Shown here one piece after another: positions 5,912-12,033 of a DNA stretch of 12,033 nt; the first letter of the stretch is position 1; each line of letters starts with the position of its first letter. Below the pieces are notes generated by a model. It was not told the DNA's origin. It was given only the letters and a program-made list of their open reading frames with translations, and did not search any database. Location of the stretch: positions 1 to 12,033 of the forward strand of contig BNXH01000054.1 in NCBI GenBank assembly GCA_025999435.1, written 5' to 3'. The stretch is from Bacteroidia bacterium (GTDB taxonomy: Bacteria > Bacteroidota > Bacteroidia > Bacteroidales > Dysgonomonadaceae). Made by a program: the position numbers and the translations under genes.

Positions 5912-6763
5912 TTACTCTTCCTCTTCTTTAGCAAATTTGCTGGCTACCGCAGCATTCATTGCATCTTGGTCTTCTTTTGCTACCGCTTTCTTAGCGCCAG
6001 ACTTAGATTTACGTTCTCTTCTTGGAGATTCTTCATCGTCTTGGGCTTCTGCAGCAGCAGAGTCAGCTTTTTCGATCTTTCTTTCTTCCAAGCCTTCTTT
6101 AATTGCTTCGCAAAGGCTTCCCAGAATTAGTTCGATTGATTTTGCAGCATCATCATTCGCCGGGATTACAAAGTCGATATCCCCTGGATCAGAGTTTGTG
6201 TCTACCATTGCGAATACAGGTATTCCAAGGCGATTGGCTTCTCTTACTGCAATATTTTCTTTCATAACGTCTACTATAAATAGAGCAGATGGAAGACGAG
6301 TCAGGTCTTGGATAGATCCTAATGTTTTCTCCAGTTTTGCACGTTGACGTGTAACTTGAAGTCTTTCTCGTTTTGACAAAGTGTCGAAAGTACCATCTTT
6401 TATCATTTTGTCGATAGTAGACATCTTTTTCACAGCTTTACGGATTGTAGGGAAGTTTGTCAGCATCCCACCCGGCCAGCGTTCTACCACATAAGGCATA
6501 TTCACGTTCAGTGCCAAATCTGTAACAACTTGTTTCGCTTGTTTTTTTGTAGCAACAAACAATATTTTCTTTCCTGATTTGGCTATTTGCTTTAATGCGG
6601 CAGCAGCTTCTTCAGTCTTAGCTATTGTTTTATAAAGGTCGATAATATGTATGCCGTTGCGCTCCATAAAGATATAAGGAGCCATCGCCGGATTCCATTT
6701 TCTTTTTAAGTGTCCGAAGTGTACACCGGCATCTAATAATTGGTCGAATTCTAATTTTGCCAT
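5912..6763 (-). CDS. rpsB: 30S ribosomal protein S2
   Basis: S2 is a late-assembling small-subunit protein between head and body, needed for S1 binding where S1 exists. The N-terminus MAKLEFDQLLDAGVHFGH, KRKWNPAMAPYIF (residues 20-32), ERWPGGMLTNF (94-104) and the FIVDVMKENIAVREANRLGIPVFAMVDTNSDP region (as consecutive motifs from 162) are family signatures. The core ends near residue 230; the last ~50 residues are a charged, low-complexity tail (acidic, then RRERKSKSGAKKA, then EEEE), longer than in E. coli. Extended charged tails are common in Bacteroidetes S2. The start has an A-rich upstream region and no Shine-Dalgarno site. It follows rpsI at 192 bp and precedes tsf, the usual pairing. 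Confidence 0.97.
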   Translation of the reverse strand: MAKLEFDQLLDAGVHFGHLKRKWNPAMAPYIFMERNGIHIIDLYKTIAKTEEAAAALKQIAKSGKKILFVATKKQAKQVVTDLALNVNMPYVVERWPGGMLTNFPTIRKAVKKMSTIDKMIKDGTFDTLSKRERLQVTRQRAKLEKTLGSIQDLTRLPSALFIVDVMKENIAVREANRLGIPVFAMVDTNSDPGDIDFVIPANDDAAKSIELILGSLCEAIKEGLEERKIEKADSAAAEAQDDEESPRRERKSKSGAKKAVAKEDQDAMNAAVASKFAKEEEE

Positions 6764-6955
6764 TTTTTTGTTTTTGTTTTCGTTTACTTTCTTTTTCTGT
6801 TAGTGAATTGTCGGGTAGTTCATTTTTCGAAGTCCCGGCAATTTAGATACTAAACGTAATTTTAGAGATGAGGCCGTCTCATCATATATTAACCAACTTA
6901 AACTTTTTAAGCAGCAAAAGCTGACAAAGCGTAATTGGGTAAAATAATATCCAAA
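6764..6955 (-). promoter_or_regulatory. Structured rpsI-rpsB spacer
   Basis: This 192-bp spacer inside the operon carries two hairpins: GATGAG/CTCATC (6867-6872 with 6878-6883) and a 7-bp stem with one mismatch (6808-6815 with 6834-6841). S2 regulates its own rpsB-tsf mRNA in other bacteria, so these could be an S2-responsive leader (inference); neither has a T tract. No consensus promoter was found here. Confidence 0.35.
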
Positions 6956-7342
6956 TTAACGTTTTGAGAATTGAAATCTTTTTCTTGCTTTTGGTTGTCC
7001 CGGTTTTTTCCGCTCTACAACACGTGGGTCGCGAGTCATAAATCCTTCAGCTCTAAGAGCAGGCTTATCTTCTGGGTTGATCTTTACCAACGCGCGGGCG
7101 ATACCAAGGCGGGCAGCTTCTGCCTGTCCTTTATATCCACCTCCGTTAAGGTTGATCTTGATGTCGTATTTTTCAGCAACGTCTAATTTGTTTAGAGGTT
7201 GTTTTACAACATATTGAAGAATAGTTGAAGGGAAGTAATTGTCTAGTTCACGTTTGTTGATCACTATTTTTCCGGTTCCTTCGCTTACGAATACGCGAGC
7301 TACAGCAGCTTTACGTCTTCCTATTGCATTTACTACTTCCAT
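6956..7342 (-). CDS. rpsI: 30S ribosomal protein S9
   Basis: The 128-residue product matches S9 throughout: MEVVNAIGRRKAAVARV at the N-terminus, NGGGYKGQAEAARLGIARAL in the middle (a 20-residue conserved block), and GFMTRDPRVVERKKPGQPKA leading to the C-terminal RFQFSKR. The last residues reach the P site and contact the tRNA anticodon arm, so the intact KR terminus is expected to be functional. The start codon lies only 6 bp after the rplM stop, indicating co-translation within the rplM-rpsI pair, which is one of the most conserved ribosomal gene pairs in bacteria. Confidence 0.98.
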   Translation of the reverse strand: MEVVNAIGRRKAAVARVFVSEGTGKIVINKRELDNYFPSTILQYVVKQPLNKLDVAEKYDIKINLNGGGYKGQAEAARLGIARALVKINPEDKPALRAEGFMTRDPRVVERKKPGQPKARKRFQFSKR

Positions 7343-7348
7343 TAATGA

Positions 7349-7804
7349 TTATTTAAGAGAGTTAATATCTATTGTTTTTGGTTGTTGAGCCTCATGATTA
7401 TGCTCATTGCCTGCGTATACGTGAAGGTTTTTCAAAAGAGCAGCGCCTAAACGGTTTTTAGGCAACATCCCTTTTACTACCTTCAGTACCAAACGGTCAG
7501 CTCCTTTTTCCATAATAGTAGCCGGAGTTGCTTCTCTCTGACCTCCGGGATAGCCTGTATATCTCAGATAAACACGGTCGTTCCATTTGTTACCGGTAAG
7601 AATAACTTTATCTGCATTGATGATAATCACATTATCGCCACAGTCTACATGCGGAGTATAACTTGGTTTGTACTTCCCTCTCAGAAGTTTAGCAACTTTA
7701 GAAGCCATACGCCCTAAAGTTTGCCCCGATGCGTCAATCACAACCCACTCTTTGTTTACAGTTGCTTTATTCGCTGAAATGGTCTTATAGCTTAAAGTAT
7801 CCAC
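7349..7804 (-). CDS. rplM: 50S ribosomal protein L13 (GTG start)
   Basis: L13 is an early-assembly large-subunit protein. The 151-residue product has the Bacteroidetes N-terminus DTLSYKTISANKATVNKEW, then WVVIDASGQTLGRMASKVAKL, YTPHVDCGDNVIIINADK, and KGMLPKNRLGAALLKNL. The start codon must be GTG at 7804-7802: the codon immediately before it is a stop (TAA, 7807-7805), and the first in-frame ATG is far inside the conserved region. A GTG start may hold translation down or be tied to leader control. It is the first gene of the operon rplM-rpsI-rpsB-tsf, behind a consensus promoter and a structured leader. The family assignment is certain. Confidence 0.98.
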   Translation of the reverse strand: MDTLSYKTISANKATVNKEWVVIDASGQTLGRMASKVAKLLRGKYKPSYTPHVDCGDNVIIINADKVILTGNKWNDRVYLRYTGYPGGQREATPATIMEKGADRLVLKVVKGMLPKNRLGAALLKNLHVYAGNEHNHEAQQPKTIDINSLK

Positions 7805-7933
7805 TTACTTAAAAATTAATTTGGTTAATTACTTTTTTTCGATCCACACAATAACTACCCGCTTATCGAGCTAAGATATGATAAGCGATAATGATTTGTA
7901 AATCAATTTTTTACGTTTTATTTCGTAATAATC
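7805..7933 (-). promoter_or_regulatory. rplM 5' leader, probable L13-type autoregulatory RNA
   Basis: The leader from the predicted start to the GTG is about 130 nt. It contains a perfect 8-bp stem CGCTTATC/GATAAGCG (7887-7880 with 7867-7860) with a 12-nt loop, and smaller stems including GATTT/AAATC near 7895 and one just before the start codon. Ribosomal-protein leaders upstream of rplM (L13-Bacteroidia) have been described in this class; matching to that motif is my inference and needs a covariance-model search. No T tract is present, so control would act on translation. Confidence 0.5.
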
Positions 7934-7970
7934 GGCTCGCAAAATTACAATTTTTAAGTGACTTAACAAA
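7916..7970 (-). repeat. Promoter block of rplM, copy B of a duplicated segment
   Basis: These 55 bp align without gaps to 9825-9879 with 5 mismatches (91% identity). The block contains the -33 and -7 boxes, the start region, and the first ~17 nt of the rplM leader. The two copies lie 1909 bp apart in the same orientation. Confidence 0.9.
7940..7970 (-). promoter_or_regulatory. Promoter of the rplM-rpsI-rpsB-tsf operon
   Basis: On the minus strand TTTG (7970-7967), a 19-bp spacer and TAATTTTG (7947-7940) match the Bacteroidetes -33/-7 consensus fully. The start is predicted near 7933. This is the best promoter in the window. Confidence 0.8.
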
Positions 7971-8044
7971 ATAATTGAAGGGTTTTTAAATTCGATTTGC
8001 AAGTTATGCTTTGATTAGCAATTAATTCATCCGTAAATACTCGA

Positions 8045-9769
8045 TTATTTACATCCTGCTTTTACTCTGAAACCATCTTGGAGAGAATATCCTCTGGCTT
8101 CAATACATTTGTAATTGACAAAATGGTAGTATCCACTTTTCACAACAGGTAGTTTATCATAGCTGAAGTTGGCTATCGCTACGTATATCGTGATACCGTT
8201 ATTTAATTTATATGGGGTAAAATGGGTATTAATATCTTCTAATGTGAATGATTCGTAAAAGTCGTAGTATGAATATGGACTTATAAACATTTTGACAAAC
8301 GGTTTCCTTTCTTTCTCCGATTCTATGTTGGTGATCATTCTATATCTGTCAAAGACCCTCCATGATGTCCAAATTGTACTGCAAGTTAAAAATATACTTA
8401 GAATAAGGATACCGGTGAAGCGGGAATGGTGTTCTTTATTGTTATTGATAGAAAGAGCCACACAAAGAATAAAGAATGCGGGCATCATACCACTTACAAA
8501 CCGGAAGGATGGACCGTTGATCGCCCAGATAGCCAGAGCGCATAACAAACTTAGGTAAAGCGAGATTTGTATAGGGCTAATTTTCTTACGGATAATGGGC
8601 ACAATCGAAAAAATGAATGATATACATGTGGATATAAAAATGAAAATAGTGATACTTTTGTCCCATGATGGTATTCCGTTTTTCACAATATCCCAACTAT
8701 CCAGAAATGCTCTTGTACCTTCGGATAAAATAAGCTTCTTTTCGTTGACAACGACACTCAGAGGCAGTTTCCAGTCTAAATCAAGCAGGTCCGATCCTGC
8801 TAAAGGGAATATCAGGTAACCTGTTAAAATAATATTTCTTATCAGCCATAAGGTTCCGATCAGAAAGCCTAAAGTTCCTATGAATATAATTGTCTTGTAT
8901 TCTTTGTTTCTTACAAGATAAACCAGGGATAATACAGCTAATATGGCAAAAGCCGCAAATGATAGTTTAAGGGTAACTATAAATATAAGTACAATAGTTA
9001 ATAGCAGAATATCTTTCTTTCCCGGATTAGGGTAGAAAATGTATTTTGATACCAGGTATAAAATGATGAGATTCGGTAGTAAATCGGTTGTCGTATTCAA
9101 CATTAATTTTATACTTAGCAGATAAAATATGATGAATCCGAATAATACAAGTATTCTTTTAAATTGAAAACCGGATTTGAAAAGTTCATTAACTATCCAA
9201 CAAAAAAAGGCTAGTATAAATAATGAATCCAAGGAATGGATCATTTCCCCGAATAAGAACCTGAAAGAAAAAATTGAACTCAGGAGAAGGTAATTTGAAT
9301 TAAACCCCATGCGATGGTCTAGGTTTGCTAAACCGGGAACAATAGCGAACTCTTCGTTCCAGCGGATGTTCTGATGATGATAGAATAAAGAGTCGAAAGA
9401 ACCCTCTTCCCAAGAGTTGGCAGTGAGTAATATGAGAACAAACAGTAATATAATAAGCTTTCCGGATAGTGTTAGTTCTTTTACGGGGTTGTAAATATCT
9501 TTTATTAAGTCCCTAAAACGTCTTTTGTTGAATAGCCAGTATATTGTAGACGCAATGATGCATACAAATAAGAAAACATGATTTGACGGTAATATCAAAG
9601 ACCATATCGATAACGGTATGGATATAAAACATAAGCCCAATAGCATTTTCTCTAATAGGTTATATTCCTCTTTTCGTTTACATGCTTTATTATAAAATGT
9701 CAATAATATATCTCCAAAAGAAAGAAGGGTAAAAAAAATTATTATCCAGGAAAATAGGGTTGCGATCAT
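8045..9769 (-). CDS. Polytopic membrane protein, LIC_10190/GT-C-like (574 aa)
   Basis: The product has roughly 12-14 hydrophobic segments across residues 1-470 and a soluble C-terminal part of about 100 residues. After the fourth segment comes a conserved-looking loop: SFDSLFYHHQNIRW (residues 124-137), then VPGLANLDHRMGFNSN (144-159). An acidic residue in the first large outer loop (D126) and this loop pattern recall GT-C glycosyltransferases (GT39/ArnT-like) and proteins called the LIC_10190 family; substrate and activity are unknown. A role in sugar transfer to a cell-envelope lipid or protein is inference. ATG 9769 is chosen because the 3-nt gap to the preceding clc-tail stop is the same as at the intact clc gene. 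It lies behind a copy of the rplM promoter (9849-9879). The end, LQDGFRVKAGCK, recurs in a gene scar at 9905-9961. No linked polysaccharide genes are visible. Confidence 0.8.
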   Translation of the reverse strand: MIATLFSWIIIFFTLLSFGDILLTFYNKACKRKEEYNLLEKMLLGLCFISIPLSIWSLILPSNHVFLFVCIIASTIYWLFNKRRFRDLIKDIYNPVKELTLSGKLIILLFVLILLTANSWEEGSFDSLFYHHQNIRWNEEFAIVPGLANLDHRMGFNSNYLLLSSIFSFRFLFGEMIHSLDSLFILAFFCWIVNELFKSGFQFKRILVLFGFIIFYLLSIKLMLNTTTDLLPNLIILYLVSKYIFYPNPGKKDILLLTIVLIFIVTLKLSFAAFAILAVLSLVYLVRNKEYKTIIFIGTLGFLIGTLWLIRNIILTGYLIFPLAGSDLLDLDWKLPLSVVVNEKKLILSEGTRAFLDSWDIVKNGIPSWDKSITIFIFISTCISFIFSIVPIIRKKISPIQISLYLSLLCALAIWAINGPSFRFVSGMMPAFFILCVALSINNNKEHHSRFTGILILSIFLTCSTIWTSWRVFDRYRMITNIESEKERKPFVKMFISPYSYYDFYESFTLEDINTHFTPYKLNNGITIYVAIANFSYDKLPVVKSGYYHFVNYKCIEARGYSLQDGFRVKAGCK

Positions 9770-9772
9770 AAG

Positions 9773-9826
9773 TCATTTATTTGCAAAGTTTTCGACAAGT
9801 GCTTCTCTCAACGCGTCCAAAGTATT
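9773..9826 (-). pseudogene. 3' tail of a second clc gene (17 codons and stop)
   Basis: Read on the minus strand from 9826, the frame gives NTLDALREALVENFANK and a TGA stop; the intact clc ends NILDVYREVLAENFVDE. Ten of 17 residues match in register. As with intact clc, the stop is followed after exactly 3 nt by ATGATCGCAACCC. No upstream part of clc is present: the sequence switches to the promoter copy at about 9825. It cannot be translated without a start codon and now forms leader of the membrane-protein mRNA. Confidence 0.85.
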
Positions 9827-9879
9827 TTATTTCGTAATAACCGGCTCGCAAGATTACAATTTTTTAATGAATTAACAAA
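9825..9879 (-). repeat. Promoter block, copy A, upstream of the membrane-protein gene
   Basis: This is an ungapped 55-bp match with 5 mismatches to the rplM promoter block at 7916-7970. Its left edge joins the clc tail, which marks the duplication junction; TTTTA is shared at the join. Confidence 0.9.
9849..9879 (-). promoter_or_regulatory. Probable promoter of the membrane-protein gene
   Basis: TTTG (9879-9876), a 19-bp spacer and TAATCTTG (9856-9849) keep the spacing of the rplM promoter, but the -7 box has one change (TAnnCTTG) and may be weaker. The start would fall near 9842, giving a leader of about 70 nt to ATG 9769. Confidence 0.55.
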
Positions 9880-9904
9880 GGAGTAACGTGATTTTTTCTA
9901 TAAC

Positions 9905-9975
9905 TTATTTACACTCAACTTTAAGTCTAAACCCTTTTTGTAAATCTTTACCTCAGGCTTCCGGGTTGCGATCAT
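9905..9975 (-). pseudogene. 71-bp scar of a second membrane-protein gene
   Basis: Minus strand 9975-9963 is ATGATCGCAACCC, identical to the first 13 nt of the intact gene at 9769 and, like it, 3 nt after a clc stop. After one further base the sequence aligns without gaps to the last 57 nt of the intact gene (9961-9905 against 8101-8045; 39 of 57 nt match). Translated in that frame it gives EA*GKDLQKGFRLKVECK*, against EARGYSLQDGFRVKAGCK*, with Arg AGA turned into stop TGA. Everything between codon 4 and the last 18 codons is missing, an internal deletion of about 1.65 kb if the copies had equal length. Confidence 0.85.
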
Positions 9976-9978
9976 CTG

Positions 9979-11775
9979 TTATTCATCTACAAAATTTTCG
10001 GCAAGTACCTCTCTGTATACATCCAGAATATTCGATTTGGATATGAAGCCCAGGTATGTATCTTTTTCGTCTACAACAGGCAGATTCCATGCTTTGGTAT
10101 CATCAAAGCTCCTCATTATCGATTCCATAGTCATACCTACCTTTATAATAGCCGGCGGTGACGTCATTACACGCGATACTTTGAAGCGACTATATAGTTC
10201 CGGGCGAAACATAATGTTCCGTATATTGTCTATCAGCACAATTCCCAGAAAACGGTCCTGATTATCAACTACGGGGAATATATTTCGTGGGGAACGTGAT
10301 ATAACTTTTACAAGATCTCCTAATGTCATATCCGGACGTATTTTCTGAAAATTGAACTCAATGAGCTTTTCTATGTCCATCAGTGTAAGTACAGCCTTAT
10401 CTTTTTGGTGTGTAATGAGTTCTCCCTTTTTGGCCAGGCGCATAGAATATATGCTATGGGGTTCGAATAATTTTATCACCACGAAGGAGCATACCGAAAC
10501 GATCATCAGAGGTAGCAATAGTTCATAGCCTCCGGTCAATTCAGCTATCAGGAATGTTCCCGTAAGCGGAGCATGCATCACCCCGGCCATCACCCCTGCC
10601 ATACCCATTAGCGCAAAATTTTCTTCAGGTAAAAATGGAAGGTATTCACTTAGCTGGGAATGGTTTATAACAAAGGAGAAAATGAAACCGGCTATACAGC
10701 CCAGGAAGAGAGAAGGCGCGAATATCCCTCCTGTTCCGCCGGCGCCATTGGTCGAACTGGAAGCAAATACTTTCATAACTAAGACACCACCTAAGAATAA
10801 TATAATCGTCCAGCGATAGTCTTTGAATTGAAAGAACATGCTGTTGTCAAGCAATGCATTGTAGTTTTTCGTTCCGTTGATCAGGGCGTTTATTGTGTCG
10901 TAACCTTCTCCGTAAAGAGGCGGAAGAAGAAATATAAGGATGCTTAATACACTCGCCCCCAATGCAAACTTTTTCCAATAAGAGAGTTTCCGGAAGATAT
11001 TTTCGATCCAGTTCATAGCCCGTGTAAAATATAAGGACACCACACCGCAGAAAATACCAAGAAGGATTACAAATGGTATGCGTTCGAACAAAAATGCATC
11101 TGTATGGGCATAGCTAAACATCGCCGTTGTACCCATTGTCAGATATGATAATGTGGCTGCCGTAACGGAAGTCACGAGTAATGGGAGTACAGTGAATGTC
11201 GTCAGATCGAGCATCAGTACTTCTACCACAAATACAAGTCCGGCAATAGGAGCTTTAAATATTCCCGCAATGGCTCCGGCTGCACCGCATCCTATCAGAA
11301 GCATCAGGTATTTTTGTTCCACTTTAAAGAACCGTCCCAAATTGGAGCCTATGGCTGAACCTGTTAGTACGATCGGCGCTTCTGCTCCGACTGATCCACC
11401 AAAGCCAATAGTTATAGAGCTGGCAATAATAGAAGTATATACATTATGCAATTTGATAAAGCTCTTTTTCTGCGATATTGCATATAGTATTTTGGTAACA
11501 CCATGCCCGATATCATCTTTTACAATATATTTTACGAATAGTCCGGCTATAAGAATACCCGCAACAGGATATACAAGGTACATATAGTTTGCTCCTTGAG
11601 TAAGGAAGTTGGAAGTCAGTATATGTTGAATAAAATGTATAAGGGTTTTTAGTATGAGCGCGGCTAAGGCTGTAAATATTCCAATGAGGAAACTAACACA
11701 TAGTACAACCTGCTTTTCCTTTAAGTTTCGAGTTTTCCAAACCAAGAAATTATTATAGAGTTTTTCTGATGACAT
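9979..11775 (-). CDS. ClC-type chloride channel/antiporter with two CBS domains
   Basis: ClC proteins move chloride across the inner membrane as homodimers, either as channels or as Cl-/H+ exchangers. The 598-residue product has the full ClC core (about residues 20-440) and a cytoplasmic CBS pair (about 475-525 and 535-592) that usually binds adenine nucleotides. Selectivity motifs are GHGV (90-93), GGSVGAEAP (126-134, gating Glu132), GGIFAP (349-354) and SIYS with Tyr443. The residue matching E. coli ClC proton glutamate E203 appears to be Val186 (VVEVLML after Glu185), a state seen in channels and in some bacterial ClCs, so proton coupling is uncertain. ATG 11775 is the only start that keeps the N-terminus; a GGAGG lies 15 nt upstream, too far for a standard site. 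The gene once formed an operon with a membrane-protein gene, now a scar 3 nt after its stop. Confidence 0.95.
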   Translation of the reverse strand: MSSEKLYNNFLVWKTRNLKEKQVVLCVSFLIGIFTALAALILKTLIHFIQHILTSNFLTQGANYMYLVYPVAGILIAGLFVKYIVKDDIGHGVTKILYAISQKKSFIKLHNVYTSIIASSITIGFGGSVGAEAPIVLTGSAIGSNLGRFFKVEQKYLMLLIGCGAAGAIAGIFKAPIAGLVFVVEVLMLDLTTFTVLPLLVTSVTAATLSYLTMGTTAMFSYAHTDAFLFERIPFVILLGIFCGVVSLYFTRAMNWIENIFRKLSYWKKFALGASVLSILIFLLPPLYGEGYDTINALINGTKNYNALLDNSMFFQFKDYRWTIILFLGGVLVMKVFASSSTNGAGGTGGIFAPSLFLGCIAGFIFSFVINHSQLSEYLPFLPEENFALMGMAGVMAGVMHAPLTGTFLIAELTGGYELLLPLMIVSVCSFVVIKLFEPHSIYSMRLAKKGELITHQKDKAVLTLMDIEKLIEFNFQKIRPDMTLGDLVKVISRSPRNIFPVVDNQDRFLGIVLIDNIRNIMFRPELYSRFKVSRVMTSPPAIIKVGMTMESIMRSFDDTKAWNLPVVDEKDTYLGFISKSNILDVYREVLAENFVDE

Positions 11776-11833
11776 AAGACATATTTTGAACCTCCAAAAT
11801 TATAAAAAAAAGCTGTCATTTAGAATAAAAATG

Positions 11834-11841
11834 CAAAACTA
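11834..11841 (-). promoter_or_regulatory. Candidate -7 box for clc
   Basis: TAGTTTTG on the minus strand matches TAnnTTTG and would give a leader of about 50 nt. A second match, TAATTTTG at 11802-11795, would leave only a very short leader. Neither has a clear -33 TTTG. Confidence 0.35.
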
Positions 11842-11950
11842 TATTTTATAGCATAGTCTTTGTTTTAAAAGTATTATTTTCGCAGGAATAAAAATATTTT
11901 AATGGGTAATAGAGTTTATATCGAATAATTATATAAAGCGTTCTTTTACA

Positions 11951-11958
11951 TATCTTTG
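11951..11958 (+). promoter_or_regulatory. -7 box for the divergent plus-strand gene
   Basis: TATCTTTG matches the -7 consensus; the start would be near 11965, about 47 nt before ATG 12012. A -33 TTTG is not evident. Confidence 0.5.
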
Positions 11959-12011
11959 CAAAAAAAAACAGCAAAGTGCGATACGACAAAGTAAAGAAAA
12001 ATGCGCCCCAA

Positions 12012-12033
12012 ATGTTGAGTATGACAGGTTTTA
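12012..12033 (+). CDS. YicC/YloC family protein, first codons only
   Basis: The last 22 bases read ATG TTG AGT ATG ACA GGT TTT A, giving MLSMTGF, which runs off the window. YicC/YloC-family proteins (reported endoribonucleases, usually about 290 residues) characteristically open with M..SMTGF/YG, and this is the basis of the call. The -7 box at 11951 supports a plus-strand gene here. With only seven residues visible the assignment is provisional. Confidence 0.55.

Noticed and set aside
5937..6347. Plus-strand open frame of 136 codons across rpsB
   Set aside because: It lies antisense to a certain ribosomal protein gene and its composition mirrors the S2 codons.
11153..11587. Plus-strand open frame of 144 codons across clc
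   Set aside because: Antisense shadow of the ClC core; no recognisable motif or promoter.
12001..12018. ATG at 12001 as a start for the final plus-strand gene
   Set aside because: It meets a stop after five codons and is out of frame with the SMTGF reading from ATG 12012.

Overview
The window reads as an AT-rich chromosome segment of a Bacteroidetes bacterium, most likely order Bacteroidales (a Dysgonomonas/Parabacteroides-like relative; this is inference from gene content). Reasons: the rplM-rpsI-rpsB-tsf gene order, sigma-ABfr-type promoters (-7 box TAnnTTTG with TTTG/TTG about 19-20 bp upstream), mostly no Shine-Dalgarno sequence, and a DUF2147 secreted protein.

Layout. 1-1175: a broken minus-strand AAA/ABC-type ATPase (one frameshift, lost 3' end) beside a short inverted repeat that may be the edge of a foreign insertion. 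1176-1588: gene-free, with a run of hairpins, two of them terminator-like. 1589-1762: a 57-residue plus-strand gene with a GEKCPKSGVW motif. 1825-2256: a secreted DUF2147 protein. 2367-3962: gpmA (phosphoglycerate mutase) and yaaA (peroxide-stress protein), each with a -7 box upstream. 4078-4829: a 0.75-kb non-coding mosaic element with long terminal inverted repeats and a candidate 7-bp target duplication, built almost wholly of 7- and 8-bp tandem words. 4893-7804: the ribosomal/translation operon rplM-rpsI-rpsB-tsf, read right to left, from a good promoter and a structured leader to a strong terminator; rplM must start at GTG. 8045-9769: a polytopic membrane protein resembling the LIC_10190/GT-C-like family. 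9979-11775: a ClC chloride transporter with two CBS domains. 12012 to the end: the first codons of a divergent plus-strand gene, probably yicC.

The main discovery is the 9773-9975 interval between the membrane-protein gene and clc. It holds, in order on the minus strand, a 71-bp scar of a second membrane-protein gene (same first 13 nt, same 3' end, one nonsense codon), a 91%-identical copy of the rplM promoter, and the last 17 codons plus stop of a second clc gene. The best explanation is a tandem duplication of [clc 3' end - membrane gene - rplM promoter], or recombination with a diverged allele, followed by near-complete deletion of the older membrane gene. As a result the surviving membrane gene now sits behind a copy of a ribosomal-protein promoter.

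The second is the heptad-word element at 4078-4829, with a smaller relative inside the transcribed rpsB-tsf spacer.
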